Positions 30,927-38,981 are shown, counted from the stretch's first letter. The stretch: 64,000 bases of DNA from DASXBA01 sp036406475 (GCA_036406475.1 DASXBA010000032.1:31333-95332); one strand, 5' to 3'. Translations and numbers: made by a program. Notes: a model not told the origin generated them from the sequence alone.

Positions 30927-32252
30927 TCACCGGGGCCGTCCAAGCTGCCGCCGGAGGTTGTCGACGGCGTTGCGAACAGAGGGGTCGCTGCCCATGGACG
31001 AGCTGATGCTGTTGACCGCGTGGAGGACGGTCGTGTGGTTGCGGCCGCCGATACCGCGGCCGATCTCGGGAAGGCTGTGGTCGGTCAGCTCGCGGGCGAG
31101 GAACATCGCGACTTGCCGGGCCCGGGCGACGGGCGGGCGCCGGGTCCTGGCGACGAGGTCGGCCCGCTCCACGTGGAACTCGGCTGCCGTGGCCTCGAGG
31201 ATCTCGGTGAGGCCGCAGGTGGGCGAGGGGTCGGGACCGAGCCGGCTGACCACGCGGCGGACGAGAGCGGCCGTCGGCTCCTCCTCCCGCAGTGAGGCGT
31301 ACGCGACGACGCGGATCAGCGCACCCTCGAGGGCACGGACGCTGCTCGAGACACAGCGGGCGATCTCGTCGAGCACATCGCCGGCGACGTCGATCTCATC
31401 CAGGCGGGCCCGCTTGGCGAGGATGGCCCGGCGGACGTCGAAGCCGGGCGGCTCGAGCTCGACCACGAGCCCCGAGCGGAAGCGCTCCTCGAGCCGCCGT
31501 TCGAGCCCGCCGAGCTCCTCGGGAGCGCGGTCGGAGGTCATCACGAGCTGCCGGCCCGAGCCGAGCAGCGAGTTGAACGTGTGGAAGAACTCCTCCTTCG
31601 TCGCCTCCTTGTGGGCGAGGAACTGGACGTCGTCGATCAGGACGACGTCGGCGCCGCGGAAGGAGTCGCGGAAGCGCGACGTGCTGCGGTCGCGCACCGC
31701 CTCCACGAAGGCCCCGGTGAACTCCTCGACAGTGGCGTAGCGGACGCTCAGGTCCATGCCGTAGCGGCTGACGTAGTTGCCGATCGCGTGGAGGAGGTGG
31801 GTCTTCCCCAGCCCGGGCTCTCCGTGGAGGAAGAGCGGGTTGTAGGTCTGGGCGGGCATCTCGGCCGCCGAGAGCGCCGCGGCGTGCGCCAGGCGGTTGC
31901 CGTCGCCTATTACGAACTGCTCGAAGGTGTACTTGGGATTCAGGGGCCCTGGGCCCTGGGCCCTGGGCCCTCGGTCTGCCCGCTTCGTCGTCTCCGGCGG
32001 GGTCCAGTCCTCGCCGACCACCTCGACCACGGCCTGAGCGCCCAGGTGGTTGCACGCGGCCCTGCGGAGGAGCGGGAGGTAGCGCTCTGCCACGCAGCCG
32101 CGTATGTGCTCGGGGGCGCGTACGTAGAGCGTGTTGCCCTCGAGGCCGGCGGGCTCGAGGGGAGCCAGCCAGATGTGGAACTTGAGGTCGGGTGTCTCGC
32201 GCCGGAGCTCTTCCCTGATACCGCTCCAAATTGGCTCGACAGCTTCGGGCAC
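30927..32252 (-). CDS. dnaA: Chromosomal replication initiator protein DnaA
   Basis: This protein binds the origin and opens DNA. From the GTG at 32252 it has 441 residues. Domain I starts VPEAVEPIWSGIREELR. A short linker contains PRAQGPGP, encoded by heptamer repeats. The AAA+ domain opens KYTFEQFVIGDGNRLAHAA, with Walker A GEPGLGKTHLLHAIGNYV and Walker B VVLIDDVQFL. Domain IV carries LPEIGRGIGGRNHTTVLHA, the DnaA-box recognition motif. The frame is open to 32357, but a TACACT hexamer at 32349-32354 overlaps that upstream start, which argues for the shorter form. Confidence 0.96.
   Translation of the reverse strand: MPEAVEPIWSGIREELRRETPDLKFHIWLAPLEPAGLEGNTLYVRAPEHIRGCVAERYLPLLRRAACNHLGAQAVVEVVGEDWTPPETTKRADRGPRAQGPGPLNPKYTFEQFVIGDGNRLAHAAALSAAEMPAQTYNPLFLHGEPGLGKTHLLHAIGNYVSRYGMDLSVRYATVEEFTGAFVEAVRDRSTSRFRDSFRGADVVLIDDVQFLAHKEATKEEFFHTFNSLLGSGRQLVMTSDRAPEELGGLERRLEERFRSGLVVELEPPGFDVRRAILAKRARLDEIDVAGDVLDEIARCVSSSVRALEGALIRVVAYASLREEEPTAALVRRVVSRLGPDPSPTCGLTEILEATAAEFHVERADLVARTRRPPVARARQVAMFLARELTDHSLPEIGRGIGGRNHTTVLHAVNSISSSMGSDPSVRNAVDNLRRQLGRPR
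31944..31971. repeat. Four perfect GGGCCCT heptamers inside dnaA
   Basis: Four exact tandem GGGCCCT units encode part of the DnaA linker, giving the peptide PRAQGPGP on the minus strand. A closely related array at 39052-39079 encodes a similar PRAQSPGP peptide in an unrelated aminotransferase. Confidence 0.9.
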
Positions 32253-32348
32253 GGGCAGTCGGCGTCCCTCCGGGAGGACTCTCGTTGACGGCTTCTGGTG
32301 TGGAGGGACTTTGCGGGCCGAAGCCCTGAACTGCCCTCGGAGAGGTCG

Positions 32349-32354
32349 AGTGTA
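32349..32354 (-). promoter_or_regulatory. -10 hexamer for dnaA
   Basis: TACACT on the minus strand overlaps a palindromic GTACACGTGTGA context. It would start transcription about 90 bases before the chosen dnaA start. No convincing -35 was found. Confidence 0.35.
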
Positions 32355-32444
32355 CACGTGTGATTGAGGCGTAAAAGCGAGCCCCCGGCGCCCCCGATGG
32401 ACGACCCCGCAAATCGCGTGAAAAGCCCCCGTGGGACCCGTCCC

Positions 32445-32450
32445 TATACT
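32445..32450 (+). promoter_or_regulatory. -10 hexamer for the rpmH operon
   Basis: TATACT lies 26 bases before the rpmH ATG. It is the clearest TATA-like hexamer in the dnaA-rpmH gap. The -35 region is not recognisable. Confidence 0.4.
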
Positions 32451-32476
32451 TCGGCGACCCGCCGGCCGGGTTCTTC

Positions 32477-32611
32477 ATGAAGCGCACCTATCAGCCCAAG
32501 AAGCGCAAGCGCGCCCGCACGCACGGCTTCCGTGCGCGCATGCGCACGCGCGGCGGTCGACGGATCCTCAAGCACCGCCGCTCGAAGGCCCGCAAGCGGC
32601 TCACGCCGTAG
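32477..32611 (+). CDS. rpmH: 50S ribosomal protein L34
   Basis: This 44-residue, strongly basic ribosomal protein begins MKRTYQPKKRKRARTHGFRA and continues with the conserved RMRTRGGRRILKHRRSKARK core and an RLTP end. It is too short to appear in many gene lists, but every family landmark is present. Its stop lies 2 bases before the rnpA ATG, the standard rpmH-rnpA pair. Confidence 0.97.
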   Translation: MKRTYQPKKRKRARTHGFRARMRTRGGRRILKHRRSKARKRLTP

Positions 32612-32613
32612 CC

Positions 32614-32988
32614 ATGGCGGCGCCGCGTCGCAGGCGCCGGCGGCTGTCCCGCAGCGGCGAGTTCGAGCGGGTCTACCGCGAGGGCCGCTCGCATGCCACC
32701 CGCCATCTGGTCGTCTACGCGTTCCCGCGCGGCGAGGACGAGGACCCGCCCCGCCTCGGCGTCTCGGTGGGCCGCAAGCTGGGCGGCGCCGTCGAGCGAA
32801 ACCGCGTCAAGCGGCTGCTGCGCGAGGCCTTCTGGGCGACCGCGGACGAGCTCGAATCCGGGCACGACTTCGTGATCGTGGCGAGGCCGCCGCTGGGGGA
32901 GCTAGCCGAGCGAGGCGGCGAGCAGGCCGTCGAGGAGGCCCTGCGCTCGGTGCTCTCCGAGGCCGGCCTGTCGAGGACTTCGAAGTGA
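32614..32988 (+). CDS. rnpA: Ribonuclease P protein component
   Basis: This protein subunit assists the RNA enzyme that trims tRNA 5' ends. The 124-residue protein starts at ATG 32614 with a basic run and LSRSGEFERVYREGR. It has the RNR signature region RLGVSVGRKLGGAVERNRVK followed by RLLREAFW. The in-frame sequence upstream belongs to the rpmH region and is not part of the gene. Its stop overlaps the next GTG. Confidence 0.95.
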   Translation: MAAPRRRRRRLSRSGEFERVYREGRSHATRHLVVYAFPRGEDEDPPRLGVSVGRKLGGAVERNRVKRLLREAFWATADELESGHDFVIVARPPLGELAERGGEQAVEEALRSVLSEAGLSRTSK

Positions 32989-33230
32989 CCGCCCTGCGCT
33001 CCCTGGCGATCGCGCCCATCCGCTTCTACCAGCGCGCGGTATCTCCGGCCCTCCCCCGCCGCTGCAAGTACCATCCGACCTGCTCCGCGTATGCCGTCGA
33101 GGCCGTGCGCCGCTACGGCATACTCAGGGGCATCGTCCTCGCCGCCTGGCGGCTCCTGCGCTGCAACCCGTGGAGCCACGGCGGCGTCGATTTCGTACAG
33201 GACCAGACCCTGTTCCACCCCCGGGGCTAG
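32985..33230 (+). CDS. yidD: Membrane protein insertion efficiency factor YidD
   Basis: This 81-residue protein starts at GTG 32985, overlapping the rnpA stop by 4 bases. It has the diagnostic YidD motif CKYHPTCSAYAVEAVRRYG and LRCNPWSHGG with its paired cysteines. YidD peripherally binds the inner membrane and supports YidC-dependent insertion; yidC follows 6 bases downstream. Confidence 0.95.
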   Translation: MTALRSLAIAPIRFYQRAVSPALPRRCKYHPTCSAYAVEAVRRYGILRGIVLAAWRLLRCNPWSHGGVDFVQDQTLFHPRG

Positions 33231-33236
33231 CGCCCG

Positions 33237-34118
33237 ATGCTGATCGCAATCATCGTCATCCTGCGGCCGATCGTCGACGCCTGCGAAGGCGTCCTGAAGT
33301 TCTGGCACGGCCTGATCGGCGGCAGCTGGGGCTGGGCGATCATCTTCCTGACCTTCACGGTCCGGCTCGTGATCCTGCCGCTGACGTTCAAGGGCGTGAA
33401 GTCCATGCAGCGGCTTCAGCAGCTCCAGCCCGAGATCAAGCAGATCCAGGAGCGCTACAAGGGCGACCGCCAGCGCATGAACCAGGAGATCATGGCCTTC
33501 TACCAGCGCGAGAAGGTCAACCCGCTCGGGTCCTGCCTGCCGCTCGCGCTTCAGCTCCCCTTCTTCCTGGCCCTGTTCCAGCTGCTCCGCTCGCCGAGCT
33601 TCAAGGCCGAGATCGCGAGCAACCCGGGCTTCGGGCCGATCGACGACCTCTCCCAGAAGGTCACCCACGACCCGGTCCTGCTGGGCTCGCTGATCGTCCT
33701 CTACGTCGGCACGCAGCTCGCCGCCAGCGCCGTCACGGCCATCAGCGCCGACCCGACCCAGCGCCGGATCATGCTCGCGATGCCGTTCGTCTTCACCTTC
33801 TTCATCATCAATTTCCAGGCCGGGCTGATCGTTTACTGGATCACGACCAACGTCTGGACGATCGGGCAGCAGCTCCTCGTCAGGAAGATGTATCCCAAGC
33901 CCGAGCCGCGCGAGGCGGCGGCCGTCGAGTCCAAACCCGCGCGCGGGAAGCCACCGGCCGAGCCCTCCGACGATGGGAAGGAGGACGGCGCCAAGGCGAA
34001 GGCCAAGGCCCCGGCCAAGCGGAAGGCCAAGGCGGCGAGCGCCGACGGCGGGAACGGGAGCAAGGCCCCGCCGCCCTCCCCGCGCAAGAAGAAGAAGCGC
34101 TCCGGCCGGCGCAGGTAG
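33237..34118 (+). CDS. yidC: YidC/Oxa1 family membrane protein insertase
   Basis: This 293-residue insertase places proteins into the membrane alone or with Sec. It has the five-helix core with the conserved Arg in FTVRLVILPLTFKGVKSMQR, the cytoplasmic helical hairpin QLQPEIKQIQERYKGDRQRM, then NPLGSCLPLALQLPFFLALF and a final hydrophobic region near residues 180-210. The C-terminal 80 residues are a lysine-, proline- and alanine-rich tail (for example KAKAKAPAKRKAKA) suited to ribosome contact. It is the short Gram-positive form, without the large periplasmic domain. Confidence 0.96.
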   Translation: MLIAIIVILRPIVDACEGVLKFWHGLIGGSWGWAIIFLTFTVRLVILPLTFKGVKSMQRLQQLQPEIKQIQERYKGDRQRMNQEIMAFYQREKVNPLGSCLPLALQLPFFLALFQLLRSPSFKAEIASNPGFGPIDDLSQKVTHDPVLLGSLIVLYVGTQLAASAVTAISADPTQRRIMLAMPFVFTFFIINFQAGLIVYWITTNVWTIGQQLLVRKMYPKPEPREAAAVESKPARGKPPAEPSDDGKEDGAKAKAKAPAKRKAKAASADGGNGSKAPPPSPRKKKKRSGRRR

Positions 34119-34136
34119 CCGCGGGAGACCGAGGCG

Positions 34137-34826
34137 ATGGCGAGCGACGAGTCCCATTACGACGACCCGGTAGCCGAGGGCGAAGGCGAGACGCTCGGCG
34201 AGGCCAAATGGAGCGCCATGAAGGAGCTCGAGCTGCGCTTCCCCGGCCTGAACGCGGACTGCGTGCGCTTCTCCGTCATCGAGGAGCCCTCCGGCGACAC
34301 CCCCGCGCGGGTGAGCGGCGAGGTCGACGTCGACGCCTGGGAGGAGGTCGCGGACCTGGTGCCGGACGAGCCTGCCGAGCGTGTGCGGGCCGTGGTTGCT
34401 CGGGTGGTCCAGGGCTTCGGACTGCACGCGACGGTCGACATCGAGGAGACCGACGAGGACATCACGGCGACCGTCAACGGCGACGACCTGGGTCTCCTGA
34501 TCGGAAAGCACGGGGCGACGATCGATGCGGTGCAGCACATCGCGTTCCGGGCGGCGTCGAAGGGGGTCGAGGACCGCAAGCAGGTGACGGTCGACGCGGC
34601 CGGCTACCGCGACCGGCGGGAGGCGGCTCTCCAGCGCATCGCGGACCGGGCGGCGGCCGAGGCGCTGCGCTTCGACCGGCCCGTCGAGCTCGAGCCGATG
34701 CGGCCGGGCGAGCGCAAGATCGTGCACCTCTACCTGCGCGAGCGCACGGACGTGGACACGCACAGCGAGGGCGACGAGCCCGAGCGGAGGCTGGTCGTGA
34801 CGCCGCTGCGCCTCGGCGGAAGCTGA
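34137..34826 (+). CDS. jag: KH/R3H RNA-binding protein (Jag/KhpB)
   Basis: This 229-residue RNA-binding protein starts at ATG 34137. It has an acidic N-terminus with a Jag-N-like segment, a KH domain with the GKHG loop (LLIGKHGATIDAVQHIAFRA) and a C-terminal R3H domain (around RRLVVTPLRLG, with EPMRPGERKIVHLYL before it). KhpB/Jag acts with KhpA on small RNAs and cell elongation in other Gram-positives. It follows yidC by 18 bases, the conserved order, and its stop overlaps rsmG. Confidence 0.94.
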   Translation: MASDESHYDDPVAEGEGETLGEAKWSAMKELELRFPGLNADCVRFSVIEEPSGDTPARVSGEVDVDAWEEVADLVPDEPAERVRAVVARVVQGFGLHATVDIEETDEDITATVNGDDLGLLIGKHGATIDAVQHIAFRAASKGVEDRKQVTVDAAGYRDRREAALQRIADRAAAEALRFDRPVELEPMRPGERKIVHLYLRERTDVDTHSEGDEPERRLVVTPLRLGGS

Positions 34827-35467
34827 GCGTTTCACGGGAAACGCTGGACCGCCTGCTCGCCGCGTTGTCGGCGGAGGCCGACCCGCCGACGACCGTCCGC
34901 GATCCCGAAGTTGCGCGGGACATCCACGTTGCCGACAGCCTGTCGGGGCTGGAGGTGCCCGAGCTCCGGGCGGCACGGCGGATCGCCGACATCGGGTCCG
35001 GCGCCGGTTTCCCTGGGCTGGCCCTGGCGGCTGTCCTGCCCAACGCGCGCGTGGACCTGATCGAGAGTGTCCGCCGCAAGTGCGAGGTGATCGAGCGGCT
35101 GGCGGCCGCCGCCGGAATCGACAATGCCCGCGCGGTCCATAGCCGGGTCGAAGAGTGGGGCGAGCGGGGCTACGACGCAGTCACGGCCCGGGCCGTGGCG
35201 TCGCTGCCGGTACTCCTCGAGTACGCCGCGCCGCTGCTGGCACCCGACGGCGTGCTGGTGGCGTGGAAGGGGGCCCGGGACGCGGCCGAGGACGAGGCCG
35301 GCGCCGCGGCTGCCGCGCAGCTGGGGATGGGGGAGGCGTCCGTGCTGCCGGTGCGCCCCTTCGAGGGCGCCCTGAACCGCCACCTGCACGTGTTCAGCAA
35401 GGTCGGCGCCACGCCGGATCGCTTTCCTCGCCGGCCGGGCATGGCGCGGAAGCGCCCGCTCCCATAG
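34823..35467 (+). CDS. rsmG: 16S rRNA (guanine527-N7)-methyltransferase RsmG
   Basis: This methylates G527 of 16S rRNA using S-adenosylmethionine. The frame has SRETLDRLLAALSAEADP, IHVADSLSGLEVPEL, the SAM loop IADIGSGAGFPGLALAAVLP, LIESVRRKCEVIERLA and VTARAVASLPVLLEYAAPLL, and ends with a lysine-arginine tail. No ATG, GTG or TTG gives the full N-terminus. The CTG at 34823 overlaps the jag stop (CTGA) and keeps the expected VSRET start, so CTG initiation is proposed; TTG 34865 is the fallback. A parS-like site lies within its first codons. Confidence 0.9.
   Translation: MSVSRETLDRLLAALSAEADPPTTVRDPEVARDIHVADSLSGLEVPELRAARRIADIGSGAGFPGLALAAVLPNARVDLIESVRRKCEVIERLAAAAGIDNARAVHSRVEEWGERGYDAVTARAVASLPVLLEYAAPLLAPDGVLVAWKGARDAAEDEAGAAAAAQLGMGEASVLPVRPFEGALNRHLHVFSKVGATPDRFPRRPGMARKRPLP
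34828..34843. promoter_or_regulatory. parS-like centromere site inside rsmG
   Basis: This is the same 16-mer as at 30777-30792 (CGTTTCACGGGAAACG), here extended by one further pair (G and C). It sits 1.8 kb before parB. Its position in rsmG is a common parS location in bacteria. Confidence 0.7.
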
Positions 35468-35655
35468 GCCGAGCAACCCTGAGGAGGGCCGGCCCCGAGA
35501 AGGCGCGCGGTTTCCGCGGAACCGCTCCCACCCAGCCGACCTTCGTCCCGGGCGCGCGGGCGGTTCAGCGTCCTGGGAAGGACTCCTCCGTTCGGCCCCG
35601 AACGGTACGGGAGGGGACGGTTCCGACCGCTCCCGTTACTACCTTCGCGCGGCGG

Positions 35656-36414
35656 ATGGGAAGCGTCTACGCAATCGCAAACCAGAAGGGCGGGGTCGGT
35701 AAGACGACGACCGCGGTCAACGTCGCGGCCAGCATCGCCGAGGCTGGCTACGAGACGCTGCTCGCGGACCTGGACGCCCAGTGCAACGCCACCGTCGCGC
35801 TGGGCCTTCCCAAGGACGCGAGCCCCAACACCTACGACTGCCTGGTCGACGGCTTGTCGCTCGACGCGGCCGCCGTGCCCACGTCGATCGAGCGGCTGCA
35901 CGCGGTCCCGTCCACGCCGGATCTCGCCGGCGCCAACGTCGAGCTGCCGCGCCTCGCCGGCTCGGAGACCCGCCTGCGCGAGGCGCTCGGCGACGTGCGC
36001 GAGCGCTACCTCTTCACGCTGCTCGACTGCCCGCCGTCGCTCGGACCGCTCACGGTCAACGCGCTCGTCGCCGCGGACAAGGTCATCGTCCCGGTGCAGA
36101 CCGAGTACTTCGCGCTCGAGGGGCTGGCCGGGCTGCTCGACACGCTGTCGCTGATCCAGCGCGAGCTCAACCCGCGGCTCACCGTCGCGGGGATGATCCT
36201 GACGATGCACGACGGTCGCACGCGGCTCGCGCGTGACGTCGAGCGGGAGGTGCGCGAGCACTTCCCCGACCTCGTCTTCGACACCGTCATCCCGCGCAAC
36301 GTGCGCGTGGGGGAGGCGCCGAGCTTCGGCGTGCCCGTCACGGCGCACGCGCCCAACAGCGCCGGCTCGGCCGCGTACCTGAGGCTGGCAAAGGAGGTGG
36401 CCGCACGTGGCTGA
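35656..36414 (+). CDS. parA: Chromosome-partitioning ATPase ParA
   Basis: This 252-residue ATPase segregates origins by cycling on the nucleoid. It has the deviant Walker A loop NQKGGVGKTTTAVNVAASIA, the Walker A' aspartate block LLADLDAQCNATVALG, LDCPPSLGPLTVNALVAAD and VPVQTEYFALEGLAGLL. The ATG at 35656 is used; the region before it (35468-35655) encodes no recognisable gene and holds only an imperfect palindrome near 35511. Its end overlaps parB by 8 bases. Confidence 0.96.
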   Translation: MGSVYAIANQKGGVGKTTTAVNVAASIAEAGYETLLADLDAQCNATVALGLPKDASPNTYDCLVDGLSLDAAAVPTSIERLHAVPSTPDLAGANVELPRLAGSETRLREALGDVRERYLFTLLDCPPSLGPLTVNALVAADKVIVPVQTEYFALEGLAGLLDTLSLIQRELNPRLTVAGMILTMHDGRTRLARDVEREVREHFPDLVFDTVIPRNVRVGEAPSFGVPVTAHAPNSAGSAAYLRLAKEVAARG

Positions 36415-37288
36415 GGAGAAGCGCGGCATGGGCCGCGGCCTGGCAGCGATCCTGCCGCGGACGCAGAGGGAGGACGGGCCGGGGCTGCGCGAGCTGCCGG
36501 TCGAGATCGTCAAGCCCAACCCGCGCCAGCCGCGACGCAACTTCGACGACGAGGCGCTCGCCGAGCTCGCCCAGTCGATCCGCTCGCGCGGGATGCTCCA
36601 GCCGATCGTGGTCCGGCCGCTGGCGAGCGGCGAGTACGAGCTCGTCGCGGGCGAGCGCCGCCTGCGCGCCGCCAAGGCCGCCGAGCTCGAGACCGTCCCG
36701 GCGGTGATCCGCGACGCCGACGACTGGGAGCGGCTCGATCTCGCCCTGGCCGAGAACATGGCCCGCGAGGACCTCAACCCGATCGACGAGGCCCGAGCCT
36801 GCGCGATGCTGGTCGAGGACCTCGGGCTCACCAAGGGCGAGGTGGGGCGGCGCGTGGGCCGTAGCCGCGTGGCGATCTCGAACCTCATCCGCCTGCTCGA
36901 GCTGCCGGAGGACGTGCTCGAGCTGATCGAGACGGGTCAGCTCAGCGAGGGCCACGGCCGGGCGCTCCTGATGTGCAAGGACCACGACCGCCGCCGGCAG
37001 CTCGCCCTGGAGGCGCGCGACGCCGGCTGGTCGGTCCGGGAGACCGAGGATCAGGCGCGCGAGAGCGAGGGCCGCGAGCCGGCCAGGCGGGCCAAGGTGG
37101 TCGTCCATCCCGACCTGCAGGAGGCGCTGGCCGCCGCCGAGGACGCCCTGTCCGCCGCCCTCGGCCAGGAGGTCAAGGCGCGCGCAAGGGGCGAGTCGTG
37201 CGTGGTCGAGATCGCCTTCGACGCGCCCGCCCAGGCCGTCGCGCTCGCCGAGCACCTGCTCGCGTCAGGCGCCCGCCGGGCGGCCTGA
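36407..37288 (+). CDS. parB: Chromosome-partitioning protein ParB
   Basis: This 293-residue CTPase-type clamp loads at parS sites, two of which lie nearby. It has the GMGRGLAAIL N-terminus that contacts ParA, the PNPRQPRRNF entry, ELVAGERRLRAAK (box I), ALAENMAREDLNPIDEARA (box II), an HTH domain with VGRSRVAISNLIRLLELPE, and a C-terminal dimerisation region. The GTG start at 36407 lies inside the parA end, so the pair is translationally coupled. Confidence 0.96.
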   Translation: MAEEKRGMGRGLAAILPRTQREDGPGLRELPVEIVKPNPRQPRRNFDDEALAELAQSIRSRGMLQPIVVRPLASGEYELVAGERRLRAAKAAELETVPAVIRDADDWERLDLALAENMAREDLNPIDEARACAMLVEDLGLTKGEVGRRVGRSRVAISNLIRLLELPEDVLELIETGQLSEGHGRALLMCKDHDRRRQLALEARDAGWSVRETEDQARESEGREPARRAKVVVHPDLQEALAAAEDALSAALGQEVKARARGESCVVEIAFDAPAQAVALAEHLLASGARRAA

Positions 37289-37308
37289 GCCGGGCCGGAA
37301 GCCGACGC

Positions 37309-37314
37309 TAGAAT
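37309..37314 (+). promoter_or_regulatory. -10 hexamer for tRNA-Ile
   Basis: TAGAAT lies 11 bases before the mature tRNA 5' end, so transcription would begin within a few bases of it. Confidence 0.45.
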
Positions 37315-37325
37315 CGCCCCACGGC

Positions 37326-37399
37326 GGGCGATTAGCTCAGTTGGTTAGAGCGCGTCTCTGATAAGGACGAGGTCCCTGGTTCGAGTCCAGGATCGCCCA
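37326..37399 (+). tRNA. tRNA-Ile (anticodon GAT)
   Basis: The 74-base cloverleaf has acceptor arms GGGCGAT (37326-37332) and ATCGCCC (37392-37398) with discriminator A. The D-stem is GCTC/GAGC, the anticodon stem CGTCT/GGACG with loop CTGATAA (anticodon at 37360-37362), and the T-arm CCTGG-TTCGAGT-CCAGG. No CCA is encoded at the end. No rRNA operon is attached. Confidence 0.97.
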
Positions 37400-37400
37400 T

Positions 37401-37418
37401 GGGTCCGGCGCCGGACCC
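37401..37418. repeat. Perfect 18-bp palindrome after tRNA-Ile
   Basis: GGGTCCGGCGCCGGACCC is fully self-complementary and begins 2 bases after the tRNA. It may help end or process the tRNA transcript. Confidence 0.7.
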
Positions 37419-37438
37419 ACCCCCAACAGGCGAGTGCT

Positions 37439-37465
37439 CGAGAGCCCCGATTACCGGGGCTCTCG
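37439..37465 (+). terminator. Hairpin terminator-like element after tRNA-Ile
   Basis: CGAGAGCCCCG (37439-37449) pairs exactly with 37455-37465 around a 5-base loop, an 11-bp GC-rich stem. Only a weak T-rich stretch follows. It separates tRNA-Ile from the nuclease gene. Confidence 0.6.
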
Positions 37466-37538
37466 CCGTTCTGGCGCGCTGCCAACCCATGACTAGACTG
37501 TCCGACAGTTCCCGAGCGGCGAGGAGAGCCGGCGGCAG

Positions 37539-38039
37539 ATGCAGGAGATGGTCATCTACGGCGTCAGCTTCGACATGGTCGGCAAGCAGCCGATCGTGTT
37601 GCTCAAGACGCGCGATGGCAACAAGTTCCTGCCGATCTGGATCGGCCATCCGGAGGCGGCGGCGATCCTGATGAAGCTCCAGGGCGCCAACACGCCGCGG
37701 CCGATGACGCACGACCTGATCAGCGACATGCTGTCCGAGCTCGAGGTCTCCTGCACTCGCGTCGCGGTCACCGAGCTGCGCGAGAACACCTTCTACGCCG
37801 CGGTCACCCTCCAGCTGAACGGCCGCGAGATCGAGATCGACTCGCGGCCCTCGGACGCGCTGGCGCTGGCGGTTCGCACCGGCGCCCCGATCTTCGCCGC
37901 GGAGGACGTGATCACCGAGTCCGCGATCGAGTTCGAGCACGAGGTCGAGGACCAGGAGGAAGTCGTCGAGAAGTTCAAGGACTTCCTCGACAACGTCACA
38001 CCCGAGGACTTCGCTGCCGGCGAAGGCGAAGAGCAGTAG
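37539..38039 (+). CDS. Bifunctional nuclease family protein (DUF151)
   Basis: This 166-residue protein starts MQEMVIYGVSFDMVGKQPIV. It carries the family blocks LPIWIGHPEAAAILMKLQG, PRPMTHDLISDMLSEL and IEIDSRPSDALALAVRTGAP, plus an acidic C-terminal helix with EVEDQEEVVEKFKDFLDNVT. Homologues cut DNA and RNA in plants and are widespread, little-studied proteins in bacteria. It stands between a tRNA terminator and the convergent ddl gene, 3 bases away. Confidence 0.9.
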   Translation: MQEMVIYGVSFDMVGKQPIVLLKTRDGNKFLPIWIGHPEAAAILMKLQGANTPRPMTHDLISDMLSELEVSCTRVAVTELRENTFYAAVTLQLNGREIEIDSRPSDALALAVRTGAPIFAAEDVITESAIEFEHEVEDQEEVVEKFKDFLDNVTPEDFAAGEGEEQ

Positions 38040-38042
38040 CGG

Positions 38043-38981
38043 CTAGGCCGCCGCGCGCGTCAGCGCCAGCTCGAGCATCCTGCCCACGAGCTCGTCGAAG
38101 CCGATGCCCTCCGCTTCCGCGGCCTGGGGCAGCAGGCTCGTCTCCGTGAGACCGGGGATCGGGTTGACCTCGAGCACGTGGAGGTCGCCGGAATCGTCGA
38201 GCATGAGGTCGACGCGGGCGAAGCCGTAGCAGCCGAGCAGCCGGTAGGTGCGGAGCGCCAGGTCGTGCGCGCGCTCGCTCGCGTCGCCCGGGAGGTCCGC
38301 CGGGCAGACGAACGATGTGCGGCCGATGTCGTACCGCGACTCGAAGTCGTAGAAGTCCTCGCCCTGCGGAACCGCCTCGACGACCGGCAGCGGCTCGCCG
38401 TCGAGGATCGACACCGCCAGGTCACGGCCGGCCACGTAGCGCTCGAGCAGGACCTTGTCGTCATAGGAGAAGGCGGCCACGAGCGCGCCGGGGACGTCGG
38501 CCGCTGTGCGCGCGAACTTGATCCCGAGCGCCGAGCCCTGGCCGGCGGGCTTGACGACGATCGGGAAGTCGAGCCGTTCCTCGATCGCGGGCAGGGCGTC
38601 GCCTGCGCCGAGGTCGCGGAAGGCGGTCTCGTTGAATGCGAAGAACTCGGGGGTGGGGATCCCCTCCTCGAGCATCAGGTGCTTGGCCAGGACCTTGTCC
38701 ATGGCGCGAACGCAGGCGAGCACGCCCGAGCCCGTGTAGGGGATCCCGAGGATCTCGAGCAGCTCCTGGACCGTGCCGTCCTCGCCGTCGCGTCCGTGCA
38801 TCGCGACGAAGGCCACCTCGGGCTCGGCCTCGCGCAGCCGCCGGATGAGGTCGGTGCCGGCGTCGATGGCCACGACGTCGTGCCCGAGCCGCTCGAGCGC
38901 GTCCTGCACCCGCGCGCCGGAGCGCAGCGAAACCTGGCGCTCCAGCGAGCGCCCGCCCTTGAGCACCGCGACCCGGCTCAC
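38043..38981 (-). CDS. D-alanine--D-alanine ligase family ATP-grasp protein (copy 2)
   Basis: This 312-residue ATP-grasp ligase is a second Ddl homologue. It opens VSRVAVLKGGRSLERQVSL and has MHGRDGEDGTVQELLEILG, the ATP-loop VKPAGQGSALGIKF and EVNPIPGLTETSLLPQAAEA. The EHEVSL motif of classical Ddl is replaced by LERQVSL. Its GTG overlaps the aminotransferase stop (GTGA), so the two are one unit. It may be a true Ddl isoenzyme or a ligase for another amino acid pair; the substrate cannot be decided. Confidence 0.88.
   Translation of the reverse strand: MSRVAVLKGGRSLERQVSLRSGARVQDALERLGHDVVAIDAGTDLIRRLREAEPEVAFVAMHGRDGEDGTVQELLEILGIPYTGSGVLACVRAMDKVLAKHLMLEEGIPTPEFFAFNETAFRDLGAGDALPAIEERLDFPIVVKPAGQGSALGIKFARTAADVPGALVAAFSYDDKVLLERYVAGRDLAVSILDGEPLPVVEAVPQGEDFYDFESRYDIGRTSFVCPADLPGDASERAHDLALRTYRLLGCYGFARVDLMLDDSGDLHVLEVNPIPGLTETSLLPQAAEAEGIGFDELVGRMLELALTRAAA

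Larger units (their letters stand above)
32253..32476. other. dnaA-rpmH intergenic region, positional oriC candidate
   Basis: Minus-strand replication genes and the plus-strand rpmH operon diverge here, as at many actinobacterial origins. However, no cluster of TTGTCCACA-type DnaA boxes or AT-rich unwinding element was seen. The nearest 8-of-9 match to a box lies at the dnaN upstream edge (30846-30854). The origin call therefore rests only on gene order. Confidence 0.3.

Noticed and set aside
35512..35530. GGTTTCCGCGGAACCG as a third parS site
   Set aside because: It is an imperfect palindrome and lacks the CACG core of the two matching sites.
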